A stretch of 64,000 bases of DNA from Nereocystis luetkeana (GCA_031213475.1 JARUPZ010000025.1:2182077-2246076), one strand, 5' to 3'; positions 11,690 through 25,200 are shown, counted from the first letter of the stretch. Translations and numbers: made by a program. Notes: generated by a model not told the origin, from the sequence alone.

Positions 11690-11775
11690 ACATGAAGGAG
11701 AAAGAATTACACAATGAGGAGGCACACGAACATGAACGGGGATAAGAGATCCCCAACAAGCGGTCATTGAGCTGA
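11690..11775 (+). repeat. Partial repeat matching 6140-6215
   Basis: The block GGGATAAGAGATCCCCAACA corresponds to the segment that precedes family A copy 2. Here it lies downstream of copy 3 instead, so the order is rearranged. Confidence 0.6.
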
Positions 11776-11904
11776 CGACGGCATGTTGGCTATCGAAAAC
11801 CCTGCGATCGGTTGTTTACGACAAGGCATCAAACGACAGATTCACAAGAGATCTCCGTACATCGAATTTTTAGAGATGCATCAAGGACTGCTGGTCTCGA
11901 GTTG

Positions 11905-12100
11905 GAACAGCAGTATAGCATCTAAACTCGTTCCTGCTTTGTCGCCCTGAAGGCATAGTAATATGCTCTTGTACACTTGACGTACTTTCAACAGGGGGGT
12001 TGTTCAAGTTGGTACCGCAGTATATATTATCGTTCCTGCTCTGTCGACCTGAAGGCTTATTATGCTCTTTCGCTTGTGCACTTGACGCTCTGCAATCGAT
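11905..12100 (+). repeat. Imperfect tandem duplication, ~105-bp period
   Basis: Two units share CGTTCCTGCT, a TGTCGxCCTGAAGGC block and a CACTTGACG block at about 11930-11980 and 12030-12090. A further CGTTCCTGCT lies at 16500. No coding content recognised. Confidence 0.55.
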
Positions 12101-12229
12101 CATCATATAGGAAATCCGGAGCAAGCGATCTAGTACAGCAGTATGACATCAAACGAGCGATATGATGCTCTGGTGCTTGTTGTTGCTGCTGTTGGTATTC
12201 GAGACGATGTTCACAAGCGCTTAGCGGAC

Positions 12230-12580
12230 GCACTTTATCCTGCTGCTGCCTTTGCAGACGTGACTGCTGGCTGCTGTTGCCGTTGCGGCTGCTGCTGCTG
12301 CTGCTGCCTGTTGCCATCGCTCTCCCTTTGCACTTCACCTCCTCATACGTCCCCTCATCACCTTGCAACTTCCACATCTGCTCTTCTTCTGATCCTGCTG
12401 CTTGCTGCTGTTGCAGACGGGTCTCCTGAACGTGGTGTTGCCGTTGGGGCTGCTGCTGCTCGCTAGTGTCATCGCTCTCCATTTGTACGTTACCCTTTTA
12501 AAATATCACCTTGTACCTTCACCCTGCCTATCACCTCATGATATTGTATTTTCAACGCATGCTCTTCTGATGTACTTGAT
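12230..12580 (+). repeat. Diverged tandem duplication with CTG tracts
   Basis: Two units of about 165 bases each carry a TGTTGCCGTTG block, a (CTG)n tract, a CATCGCTCTCC block and a TCACCTTG block. The minus strand is open over this region and would code a Gln/Ser-rich peptide, as expected from CAG repeats. I do not call a gene. Confidence 0.55.
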
Positions 12581-12609
12581 GCGATAACGTACGTTGGTAT
12601 ATATTATCT

Positions 12610-12815
12610 AGCGGGTATGATGGTACTTGGGTGTGACATACTATATGGGAAACAAAACACGGTATTATATATGGGATATGTTGGCACCGTATATGAGAAA
12701 AACTCCGAATGTGGTATGATGTGTTGGCGGTATGGTACGGAAAAAACAAGTATGTGGTATGGTATGTTGGCGGTATGGTACGGTACGATGGTACAGCGTC
12801 GTGGATGGATTATAT
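12610..12815 (+). repeat. Degenerate GGTATGG-type simple repeat
   Basis: Repeated GTATGGTA and TGTTGGCGGTATGGTACGG units make up this stretch. No coding function is evident. Confidence 0.55.
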
Positions 12816-12829
12816 GGTAGATTTGCTTG

Positions 12830-14339
12830 GTGGTATCGTATGTTTCAGTACATAAGGTCCGTAAGGGTCGAATACCCGGTTCGAATGTATTCTGTAACGA
12901 CTTGATAGATCGACATTTATTTGGCAAGACTTGTGTAAAAATATATTTGTATATATATTATATAAACCATGCGCACACAGACAGAAAAGTTTGCAACTAC
13001 TGCATCTGAGACTCAGTTTTACACACCGAGAATATCCGCCGGTCTACGTGGGATTCCCCGAACGATTACCCGCGGGTAACTCCTAGAGTGGACGAAACAA
13101 CGACAAACACGACACACACGACTTCCCAAGACGGCGGAGTTTGCCTATTGTCGACCAAAACTTTTTGATTGGTCAACTACTGACGGTTCGAGGTGTTCAA
13201 AGGCACATAAACAATCGCACTAACACACGTATTCTCCCTCCTTCTACATAGAACATCGATGCCGCGGAGACCCGATCCCAAGCGGACACTTAGCCCCCCA
13301 AGCTAAAACAGAGGGGCATGCTACTATAGGAGTGCGCTTTCAGTAGTATTTTTCCGATGCTCGTCACTCTAGGGGTTCACAAATCAGACGAAAAATGGCT
13401 AGACCCTTTTAGGCCTGATGTTCCGCTGTGGAAGCGAACAACTCGAGTTCTAAGTAGTTTGGCCCCAGCTCGGGACAGAAGTCCTAATAATGTTAGAGAA
13501 AGCGTACGCCTAGCCCTCGGATAGTAAACCCCCGTGGCCTGCGAAGTATGTTCATCGGAACATTTAACGATGAGGCATGACCTCTTGAGAAGTCCCTCCC
13601 TTACTAAGCCCGATCAGTCCCAGCGACTAACAGCGATTTCCGAAAGATTCTACTAATATTATCTTGATGATTATTTCCTCTCTATTGTTTAGGTTGTGTC
13701 TTGCGACAATGTAGGAACCGAAGCCAATCAGACCAAGTATACAATAGGTGGTTAGCCCCGGCAGACAACGCCGTGCGTATCGAAGGAAAAAAAAATAAAA
13801 AAAGCGTGGTGTAAAACAAGAAAGAGGGATGATATTCACTTTGACAATGGTTAATTTCTCAATTGGGTGCGGAGCCTGGTTAATGAGCTATTGTTTGTGC
13901 CACAAAAAAGGGCTAACTCCTGCCTTCCACAATTCACCTACGGAGCAGACGTTGACGACACTTGAAAGAAATGTTGTTGTGGCTCTAAAGCTGGAGATTC
14001 CTCGTCACAGGCGGAGCGGAGGACAGAAGGAGAGGCTAGGAAGTTAGATCACACAAATCTATTGTACATATTACAGATAGATGTTCGATAGAGCTCGTCG
14101 TCGACACCATGAGATACAGGGAGCACCCATAGATGCCTCGTTGCTGCCGTCCAGTCGATTTATTTCCCACATGGTGCCATACAGTCCTGATCAAGCCATA
14201 CGAACTGAACATTGGGACACAGACATGTCATCGGACCAATCCCGACTTCCCAACAACCCGCTCTCGAAGATTCGTTTACCAATAGATCTCTGTTGTCCAC
14301 ACACCACGTCGTGTGTATCTTGTCACAAACACCAACTCA
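12830..14339. other. No gene seen
   Basis: Short frames only. Positions 13013-13620 have higher GC and no strand bias. I looked for rRNA- or tRNA-like blocks and recognised none. Confidence 0.45.
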
Positions 14340-15430
14340 TATCCCCCCGCTCCGTACATGATACGACGCGATATCATACGTTTTATCTACTTTTTTCGGT
14401 AGACCGTGTACTCCGCACATTCCATATAGAAATTCGAAAACCAAAAGCCGAACTCTAAACACACAAACATAAAAACTCAAGCAACCAGATCCAGATAACA
14501 TTCGAAATCCAATTGAAGACCGAATCAATGGTAAGCTTCAGGGTCATACCCACTCCGACATTCCCAGAGGAAACATCCAAGTAATTTAAAAGTTAATGTC
14601 TCTCGGGGCATCTTCCGTACACGAAACGACGCGAGACTGTATGTATTATAGACTTTTCAAATAAACCGTGTCCGTGTGGGCGAAGTACATTTAATGAACA
14701 AGGATATCCCAGCGAAACAGCAAAGGCGGTACAAACCCAAATTCTATCCCAAACGAGAAGAAAAACATTAGACGCACGAACGCAAACCCATGGAACCAAA
14801 TCGAATTCCTCGACGTTCGAATCAATCCCAAATCATTGTTAAATTTCAGGGTCATACCCATAAACATTCAGAGAAAGGGTTCCATTAGTTTAAAGTCAAT
14901 ATCTCACGGGAGGTAACTCCATACACGAAAAAACGTGATCTTGTATCAATATACAGTTTTTCAAATAAAGCGTGTATCTGTGCGAAGTACATTTGACGAA
15001 TAATATCCTCCATGCACAGCAAAAGCTATCGCGAAATTGCATCTCAATCGCGGTACGTATCCCGATTTCAGTCCAAAAACCAAACGCCAAGCTCAACACA
15101 CACAATCGAAAGCTCACGAAATCAGATCCAACTCCTCGAAGTTCCAATCAATGCCGATGGTTTTTTTTTCAGATGCATATAAACTCTGAGGAAACGTTCT
15201 GGTAGTTTAGAGTCAAGGTCGCACAGGGCATAACTCCGTACACGAAACCGGGCGATAATAGACAAATAAACTGTGTTTGAAATGTAGGGGTTAATCTGAG
15301 CGAAGTGCATTAGCCGAAAAATATCTTCGGTGCCTAGTGAACACGAATGCAAACCCAAGAAACCATGTCTAAACCTTCAAAGTTTAAATCACTGCCAACG
15401 CAATGTTTTATCTCAAAAGCATATCCATTA
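14340..15430 (+). repeat. Degenerate tandem array, ~265-315-bp units, about four copies
   Basis: The block CCGTACACGAAACGACGCGA and its variants recur near 14353, 14618, 14920 and 15236. In each unit it is followed by CAAATAAACCGTGT-like and GCGAAGTACATTT-like blocks. CAGGGTCATACCCA occurs in the first two junctions. Spacing varies by small indels. It looks like an old satellite-type array; no open frame spans it. Confidence 0.75.
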
Positions 15431-16164
15431 TAAATTACTCATAGAAAATAATCCCAGTGCGTCGAGGTCATTCCCCTAGGGCCGTAAGTAAGTGTCACCA
15501 CTGGTTCACGGTTGATAGGATGTCGTACGGAATACGCCCACCGCTCTTCGCCTCATCTAAGAATCATCAGCAGTATTCCGGGAAACAATCCCCCAAAAAA
15601 CGTTTGGTATACCCTTCGCCCAATTTTTGTCGAGCTACATTCACCATGGGCCAGAAAAATCCACCATCCAAGCGCACCACACCTTCCTTGCGAAAACCAT
15701 ACCCTGTGTAACCAGTAGGCATAGGCATCCACGCATAGCCTAGGATCACCGGATGAAGACCCCATATTGATACTGTAAGACGAGCACAGTCCACATCTGA
15801 AGACGCGTCGAGCTCAACTATGACCGCAACTTTAACTGATAAATCTCTAGAATGTGACGCCGAAATCTCTCGATGGGGTCGATGGACTAGACAGGATCAA
15901 TAGACAGGCAGGGAACGCAGTTCGTATATCAACCTTACTCTACCGATGTCACGTGTAAACATCTCAGGGTAGTAGCGACACCCCTGCTGCTATTAGAAAC
16001 TCCGCCTGGGCTTGGCATAATGAGGGGGGGGTACTCGCCGCATCACCTAAACAAGTTCGCGTCCTACTCGCGCGCCAACAGCTCCGAAAGAAGATCGAAG
16101 ATGGTCACTTGGACAACCCTTCCGCCCTGCCTAGCAGATAGATCTCTCCTGGGCCTCTCGTGCT
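15431..16164. other. 3' flank of the dioxygenase gene, no gene seen
   Basis: Lies beyond the stop codon of the minus-strand dioxygenase gene. No clear polyadenylation signal was pinned down. Confidence 0.4.
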
Positions 16165-16245
16165 TCAAAAAAAAGTGCCCGTCACGCGGGCCTCGGAGTC
16201 CGCTTCGTCCTTGCCAATGTAACACCCCACCATGCGCCTAGGGCC
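16165..16245 (-). CDS. Dioxygenase exon 6 (C-terminus and stop)
   Basis: Acceptor GTCTAACCAG precedes GGC CCT AGG. It codes GPRRMVGCYIGKDEADSEAR and a short tail, ending in TGA. The R435/R436 to GCY segment fits the family's C-terminal strand that holds the 2-oxoglutarate-binding arginine. Phase 0 matches exon 5. Confidence 0.75.
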   Translation of the reverse strand, partial: GPRRMVGCYIGKDEADSEARVTGTFF

Positions 16246-19200
16246 CTGGTTAGACGGACAAATTTGATAACAATCGGTTGGGCAAGTGAGGGTCGCGGAA
16301 GGGAGATATTGCGGAGATTATCCACGTCATAACATCGAGAGCTAGAGGCGCATTTCGTTGTAGTTGTTTTCTAAGAGTACGGGTTTTTCGATCCGCACCG
16401 CGTACCCTGCACGACGTGCGCTTGTTGAAACGTCAAAAGGACCATCGGCCATCATGTATGTGCGGTATCGGCTCGTGGTTCGGCAGTCAGAAATATTATC
16501 GTTCCTGCTGTGCACAGCAATCTCCAACTGGAAGTTATTCGCTCGAGTTTGGCCGTTTTCCAGCCACCGATATTTATGTATTTCTCTTGGTAGATCAAGG
16601 ATATGACGGCATACGCCAAGCACTTGTCATGTAGGAGGTATACAACTATTTGACTGTTCTTAGACCTATGATAATGGAAACGCGAAGTCCAAAAGTTTGC
16701 TTTCGAGTACTTTGCTTTCGAAGCATTGCCGGAAAATTCTTCGTACCGCCGCTGTGAGAAACAAGTTCAGTTTTATCGTTTTTTGTTTTCTCTATTTTTT
16801 CCTACGGCTGCGGGCGGCGCCTTTATTCTTCTGGTTGCAGATTGTCAACACACTGATAGAAACCAGCCCGTACGGCGATCGGCGATCGACGCTCAATCTC
16901 ATCATAGACCCAGCCTACAGCCAACCAGCTCGGTCTCCGGGAAGGCCAACAAATATAGATGATGGCCTCAAAAAATACCAAGTGGATTCCTATTACGGGG
17001 GACTCTAGAAAATAGGACCATATATATAAATAAGTTTTCATGTATAGCATGGGTCCCATTAACTATGGTCCCCGGTAATTGCTTAGAGGGCGAGAGCTTG
17101 CCGGCGGCGTCTTACGGTATATTCCCAAACCTGAAAAAAAAAGTCTTTTTGCCGTTCGAAACGGATAGGGAACTTTTGTTTTCTGATTTGTGCACACCAG
17201 CGGCCAATTGTTTTCTAATCATACGCCTGGTCAGCTCCCGCCACATGACTCCGGCCATGGTGTGAAGACGGTGGCCTTAAGGTCTGCGCCGGAGCCCCTA
17301 ACTAACGCACAATGTGTAGAAGTTATGACGTATTCGTTGATTTTGCCAATCGATTTCTGTCAAGGACTTGGAATCTGGCCACTTCCAACCAAATATCGGC
17401 CTGACTTTATCTCAAGGCGACTTTTGGCCCAACATCTGGATTTTATTTTTCGCTATCTTTCTAAAGTTCCGAACTTTTATTATTTTCCAAACGTGCCCAT
17501 AGGAAGCGTCTTCTAAACAATTTTGGTGGGTATCGTTGAAATTCATTACTTTTATTGATACTTCGCTTTGCCATTGGCATAATATATAAGTCTTAGCGTT
17601 GTGCGCGTGGGAAGGACCACGTAACAAAGTTGATGGGCACCTTGAAAGACTCTCTCCCGTGCAGGGCTCGGTGGTTGTTGAAAATAACGGTATCTCCGGG
17701 CTCCAGGATCACGCGTTCAACCATAGAAGGATCCCTGTAAAAAGAGCGGGGAGCAATACGGCGCACGTTATAGTGAGGAGACTGGCGACCGCCCATTCAC
17801 ATTGTGATCTTAATCCTTCGGCTTGCGCTCACGTACAGCACCGATGCCAAAACCTGCCACGCCAGGCACGAAACCCGAGGAAATATAAATTAATGCCTTG
17901 CTGTGGAGGATGAAGTGTGCTAGGGTGAGCGCTCTAAAACAACAATTGTGGTGAGGCTGCTCGTACTTATTGGCCTCCGAAGTTCGAACCGGTGAACCAA
18001 ACACTGAAAATATGATCAACCCCAGACCCTACTGTAGGTGCAAGAGGCATGCCTAGTTGTAAAACATGAATGGCGTCTCCAGTCGCGTTGAGTCGTTCCT
18101 CATGTAGACCCCCCCGTCACTCCGAGGGTTGTTACACAAACATCTACCTCAACCCTAGCACGGGCGCTCTTATCCTACGACGCAGTAGTAACAGGTCGAT
18201 GGGCCACTTGCTTCAAGACGGTTCGTGCCGCACAAATTGCTCCAGATGTTTCTCATGTATGTTTCGTGTCAAACAAACACAGTTAAAACGACGGGGAACA
18301 AAAACGAAAAATAAATACCCGGTAGAGACGTGAACAAGGGATTGGCAGCGGTAGCAGAACAGCACCCCGAAACGCCCACGAAATGTATGTGAAGCATTCG
18401 TCGTTCGGAACCCCCCCCCCCCTTGTATCATAAGGTTGGGTCGACGTAGGTTGGCGACGATGTAATACACGAGCTTCGCTGTGTTGAACTAGACTACCAG
18501 GGTACCGTTTAAAAACAAAATGTGTTTGAGGTCACCACGGCTGGCGGTCGAGTTTGATGAGTTTGGTATCCAAAGCTCCGCAAGAGGGGGAAGATCGTAT
18601 CACGTGGTGTGTAAATGGTGAGGTACTCATGAGGCAGTTACGTAGTGAGTGCACCCACTGTTGTCTCCGGAAGTGGCCACACCCGAAAAATCAATTCATC
18701 GACGCTGGGATCTATATACGAGAGAGTCCGCTTCAAATACGGTGCTCAGTAGGATGCAGGTACCCCTTGATGCCGCTCGCTTAACACATCACGCCCTTCG
18801 CGCTTGGTGGAAGCAATGTCTGCTTTGTCGTTAAACATCCGACGCGGCTCCGTCTCGGCATTGTAGGGATGCGAGGATCTATGGTCAAGGTACTAAGGGC
18901 CTCATGACAATGAGTACTCCCCCCCCCGGCAAAACCAAGAACATTGGTTAGGGTCAAGTAACATTTAATACAAAGTATTCATGAACAACTATCGCCCGTA
19001 TTGTACACAGGTTCAGAAACGAGGGGAGGATATACCGATTTAAATGCAACGCTCAAGAATTATCCTTCTCACACCTGAGGATCCCGATTAGAGTCTTGTG
19101 GTGCTTGTAGAACCGATCAACATCGTCGTTGGATAGGTAGTCCAGGGGTGCACGGTAGGTATCGTTGTGCCTCAACTTGGAGGGACCAGGCGTCACCGGG

Positions 19201-22200
19201 ACGACAGGACGACACGAGAAGCAAAGGGCGAGAGGATGCAGGCGGAAGCAGCGAAGGAAACAACGGGTGTCGAAATATTCACCGCAGGGCTCGAAAACAA
19301 ACCCTTTGACGAGGCGCGTGAAGTGAGTCCTGCAGGCATGACCCCCGTTTCCGCACCATCCGTTACGACAATATTTGTATTCTCACAGCCCGAACTTCAT
19401 AACCACCACACTAGTATTATCGCAGCCCGAACTTCATGACAACCACACACACTAGAAAAGCACGTTGCGTACTATACACGGGCACGTACGTAGCAACATA
19501 ACGACCCTGGTGTTCTAGCAACGTTATCGGCTTCAACTAACCACGACTTACTACAAGCACGTCGTTAAAGCGGACACCCACCCGACCATAGATGAAATAT
19601 GGAATTCACGACCACTGTACCTGAACCACTTCACCGAGCGCGTTCGTCTGAATTATCGGGCCACTCTCGACCATGTGGTACCCATCAGCGACAAACTGGT
19701 ATAGGATCGGAGTATTCGTTAAAAAGTCGAACGCCTCAGGGTGCTCCTTGCGCAGGCGTTCAGCAACCGCGAAGCCGTCCACGTAGGTGCTCGCGCCGCC
19801 CTCCAACGCTTTCGTTTGGCAACTCAGCAACTGCATGGGACAAGATTCGCACGCGATAATATCTCGTGAGCGGTAAGTAAATGCTACTCTTACATGAAAA
19901 ACAGTCGAAATATTGGTTTAGAAGTCTGTTCGTATAATTGTTTAGAAGGGGGTTGGCATTCGGTACAATGTTGCCGGGAATTCAGGTCTTCTTGACTCAT
20001 AGCATCTTCCATGTCTGAAATCACAGGATTATAGTTTCCAATTTCATTGTGGACTGGTACGATTGGACCTACTGCTGTAGTGCTTGTTGCACATCATCAG
20101 ATTAAGATGGGAAAAAAAAAAAATACTAGTAAAAACTGCTACCGGGTATTTCAATGCAAATCTAGGCACAACGAGTCGCTAGCAACGATGATTATGATCG
20201 CGCAGGATACGACATGCGTTTTGCTCAACTCATAAATGTGCTCAGTTTCGTACAGCATTATTTGTGTCTGCGTCGGACTTTCAGAGCAAAATCGTGCTCG
20301 TTGCGTACACATGTGCGTGTTCAGTTCGTGTTTCGTAAATAATTCTGTTCCTGTACCCGGCACTTGAAGCAGCGCGATGGTCGTTGAACAACATGTATGT
20401 ATCCCGTGTACATGTCTTTCAGAGCCTCCCTACGTAACGGACTCTGACTAAGGTCACCCTCGAAACTATATCGAGGCGTCCCTCGGGAGGTAAAAGTTAC
20501 TGTCGGCATCAAAGACACGGGCCCCAATCGAAAGAAGCTACGACGGCCTAGTATCCACACTGGGGTTCGTAAATCATTTTGTTCCTGTACCCGGCACTTG
20601 AAGCAGCGCGATGGTCGTTGAACAACGTGTATGTATCCCGTGCGCATGTCTTTCAGAGCCTCCCTACGTAACGGACTCTGACTAAGGTCACCCTCGAAAC
20701 TATATCGAGGCGTCCCTCGGGAGGTAAAAGTTACTGTCGGCATCGAAGACACGGGCCCCAATCGAAAGAAGCTACTACGGCCTAGTATCCACGCTGGCAT
20801 ATATTCGACGAGACCAGAGTGGCGGGGCATGTACGAAATTGATCTTCGAAGTTGTGCCGGGATACGCGCGTTGCCCTGGATACCCCGGGAGTCATGGATG
20901 CTCTGTTTTTCCTATTCAAACATTTGGCAGCTGTGCACGATAAATTTAGGCCGCGTCCGCCTATACGCGTGCGCTGCATCGCCCGTTCGGCCATCTTTAT
21001 GATGGGCAGAAGCCATTGCTCCATTCACGAAATAACTCATGCAGGAGTACCCTCCACGTGGTGAGAACCTGATACCTCAATCGCGCAGAAATTTTCGCAT
21101 TGCAAGTCTATATGCCCACCTTCGCCCCCCCCCCCCCCCCCCCCCCCCCGTTCTACTCGTAAAACAGTTGGAAAAAGTACAGATGACAGCAGCTGGAAAA
21201 AGCACAACACGCTCAAGTACGGCTAGTAATTATACAGTATTAAGAGCAGAACCGGGAATGCACCCACTCAAGGCGAACAGAGATGTGAGCAAATTGAAAT
21301 GGCCAAATAAAGTAAGGAACATGTCATGCCGAAAAAGAGGGTGCCAACGATAGTCGATAGAGCTGTATTTTGGGAGAAATTCACAAATATTTAATAGGCG
21401 AGCGGGAATGAATTGAGATAGCGTAATTGAGAAGGTATGGAAGGGTCTAGGGGGACACCAAGAAGACGTGATACCCACCGGGAAGTTTTGGGGAGTACAA
21501 GGCAGAAGTAGAAGAACGGGTAGAACAAATATAAAATCAAGCGCTACGAAACGAGATGAAGACGGGAAACGTTTAAGAGACATGCGGGGGATTGAGGGAA
21601 GGGAAAGGAAAGGTATATGAATGAAAACGTATTTGCACAGCCCAATGGACTTCGCCCAAACGATGAGACTGTGCATTCGTGTAGGTGACCTGGACCCGCC
21701 AGAAAGAAGAAAAAGGTATACCAGCAGCCGGGAGTAGGAGGAAACAGATGCACAGACGTGGCCGTGTGGCAACGCAATAGAGTAGAACTCACATAGTAGG
21801 AGAATGTGAAATATACAAGGAGAAACGGGATGTGTTAGGGTCATTCTTATCGGAGATCTTTTTTTTCCAAATTTCCGAACTATTTGTCGCGCAATTTTTG
21901 AATCTTCCATATTTTCCTTTTTTTTTCCAAACGTTGGAATGTTAACAAACTTGATATTGTTGGTTCTGGAGAAATTCACGAATATTGACAGAACGCCTCC
22001 GTATATTGATACATGTCTTCAATCATTACCAAACTTTGGAAATTATGGGAAAAACTCTCTCCGATAAGAATGAACCTTAAAAAAAGAGATATTAATAAGG
22101 GAAATAGATGAATGTGACAAGGAGGAGTTTAATACACTATTAATATATAGCAGCTAGAACGCCATCGCTATCCTAGGAGATAGATGGTCGCCACAGGCGG

Positions 22201-25200
22201 CCAAACAGGTAGGGGATAAGATTATAATTTGTTGCCCATGGAATATATATATGAAAAGAACGCAATGAGCGCCCAATTGTTGGAAGTATCTCTATTCGGA
22301 GTAGTAGGAACGTTGATGCGTGGTCAATGGTCAAATCACAAAGACAAGCAACAAATAAATGCGTACACCCCCCTTCCCCCTCCCGCGAGCTCGTAATCTG
22401 TCATATATATACTGTTGTAGCACAGTATCTTGAACAATGCAGACATCGTGTTCCAGATCAAAGAACTGCCCAAACAACTGCTGTTAATGCACGAAACCTT
22501 TTTTTATCCGAAGGTGTGAGCTTGGCATGAGCACACCCCCAGCGTACACAAGGTACTGCATGCACCATGTTGGCCCGCTGGCCTATTTCGAAGCACGGAA
22601 CGCCTTTGCAAGCAAGCAACCAGCGTACCAGGTACATCATACGGTATACTACTGCATGTTTCCCGATCATTGGGCGCGAGCAAAAAAACACCATACCTGG
22701 TATGTATGCTATACTTTGCACATGTGTGATCAATAGATCACTTCATATCTCCCCTAAAATCGTGCTTTCTTGTGCTACTACTACTGCTGCCAATATATGT
22801 ACGTCACAGCCGTGACTCGTCGGTACTTTCTCGTGGTCGGGGCCTGTGCCACAATGATGGCAGAGCACTTGCTCGATACTTGGTGATCTGTGCCCGCTAC
22901 GTACGACGCGGTACCCAAAATGCATGAATTATGACAAAGCAACTCCTTCTCCGAGAGGTTATTATACTGCTTCTAGGTGTGTGGAGTAATGCAAACAACA
23001 GTTAGCTGGTGTATTGCGATGATCACGAGATTGTGTACACTCACTGCCGGCAGTACTGGTACCAAGTACAAGGTAGGTACATATATCGATATCGAAGGTG
23101 ACTGCTTGCTCTAGCTGTGGCTTGATTGCTGCCGCAGGCGATGGCGCGTTCGACTCGCTCATCGCGGGTCGAAACCGCACGACGGGAAGACAGCAGCGAA
23201 CGCAGACCCCTGGTGCGTCCCCTTGTGTGTGCGTCACGCTTCGTACTCGTACTCGTACATACATACTGGTGTATACTCCACGTATATTCCGCCCAAAGTG
23301 TACGCCCGAAAAGTGCAAGATATAGTGTCAAGACAGCTGAAGTCGACCTATTATGCCACATATCGGATTAGCTATACTCGCGTATTTCACCTAATATAGG
23401 CCGATATATCATCTTGTAGATATCAGGCGGCACGCCCATCGTCTTACCTGGAGCCCCATACCTACCTGGTAGTTCAGACCAATCAGCGTTCAATTCTTTT
23501 TTCCTATCCAATGCATGCAATGTAAAAAATTGCCTTTATAGGCTGTTCCCATAGTATACCCCATAGATAGGACAAAAGATATGTGACCAATCAAGAGCAA
23601 TACGGGGAGTATGTGGCGGTGAAACCCATCATCCTGTCCGTCGTCTACCCTCAGTTTGCGCCGCATATATGCCACAAAGTGGTCAACGCCAGAGGACGAC
23701 TCTCTCAGCTGTAGTGCTCCGTGGCGCGGCCACAGGGATGTAAGAACCGAAGAGCAGGCTTGCAGCAGCCCCAAAGTAAAGCACGGCTGGACAAGCTACT
23801 TACTGTTGATCGAGTCGTTTTCTCTTCCCAGAGTGGGTAATCAACTGAGATGACGATGGATTCGATAACTCTTGGCCGTCGCAGAGTGAGAGCGCGCGCC
23901 AGGCGGAACTTGGTCGCGGGTGGGAGTCTGTCCCTAATGGAGCGCCACCAGCTCGCCTCCAGGATCGATACAATGGGGGAGACGTATATGATATTCACTA
24001 CCAGGTAGGTGCCTGTTAGTGTCAGTGTCGTGTTGCTGTACAAGAGTGGCGATGAATTCAGAGTATGTACGTCAAACACTGCTGCTGTAGACTTTTCCCC
24101 CGACCTACCAGGTACATACAGCCGTACGTACCAGGTACGTACAAGGTTTACTGATTTATCCCTTGGTGCGTGGTGCGCTACCACTTGGGCAGGATGGACA
24201 CCTATTATTGGGTGCACCCGACAAGCTTCGCTCATTTCTGTGTAGTCGTACCTTGCCCCATAGCAGCAGCAGCTGGTTATTGTGTTTAACCTGGTACTAG
24301 TAACTACTGCTGTACAGTTCGAACGTATTACGCCCCAGCGTTCTGATCGAAAATATATGTAGCGTTTGAACCTAAATATGTATTCGACAAAATACCTAGA
24401 TTTCCGTTCGGGGTGGTATGCACAGCTGCAGCCCTGTAGTAGTCGTAACTGTAAGAAGAACTGCCTGCGAGGCACGTCTTGGTCTCATCGCTACACGCAC
24501 CAGGCTGTGTACCGGTATAGACTTGCGCAGCAGTCCATCCAGCACATGTCGTAGTTATTGGGCACCGCACGGGTTATCTACGTACCCACAGCGGCAGTAC
24601 TGACAGGAGCAGTACTCGGTACCATTTTTTTCGTGCTGTGCGTTAGTATGATTGATCGAACGATGAGTGCCCTTTGAAATCATGTTAAGACCAATGCGGA
24701 GGGGTGGTGGTAGTGGTAGTGCTGCTAGCACCGACGATGCAACCCCTTTTTATCGCACCTCTCTCTGCATTGAGGCCTTCCTTCCACTCTAAAGATAGTG
24801 CAGCACCAGGCGGTGTGCTGACACCAGAGAACTACAGTACGCGACAGAAGTTGATCGTTTCAGGCTCGAGCTTTGGACGAAGATAATAATGTGGCAATAT
24901 CAACACAGAAAGTTGCGTAGGACAAACCCTGCCTCGTATGCAAGAAATAGAGTCTTTCCCGAAAAACGAAAATCAGATATACTAAAATGGTGCCGCATAC
25001 TACTGGCAACGTAGACGTGGTGTTTGTCGTGCGATGCTCTTGGACGCAGATGAAATCGACGCCCTTGCAGCGGCGGGGCGGCGAAGAGGGACCAGGACGA
25101 CCACACATAGGCGTTGCTTGCAGAGGGGGTCAATTCGCTGACGAAAGACAAATTAACCATGCAGTAGTAAACAATAGTCGTGCACGAGAGCCGGCGCAAG

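Noticed and set aside
13013..13620. Degenerate rRNA fragment
   Set aside because: GC-rich with some structure-like words, but no block matched conserved rRNA sequence that I can recall.
16823..17059. Frame with GWVYDEIERR as the dioxygenase C-terminus
   Set aside because: Superficially like the C-terminal motif, but phase and length do not fit. The exon at 16245-16165 has a clean acceptor, correct phase and a better match.
17593..17640. Reading straight through the exon 5 donor to the stop at 17593
   Set aside because: The extra residues do not resemble the family and would omit the conserved C-terminal Arg and GCY segment.
21230..21979. 249-codon minus-strand frame as a gene
   Set aside because: Explained by purine-rich plus-strand composition; it crosses into a MITE and has no domain.
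23705..24475. 256-codon minus-strand frame
   Set aside because: No motif, Cys/Tyr-rich composition typical of chance frames, inside intron 2.
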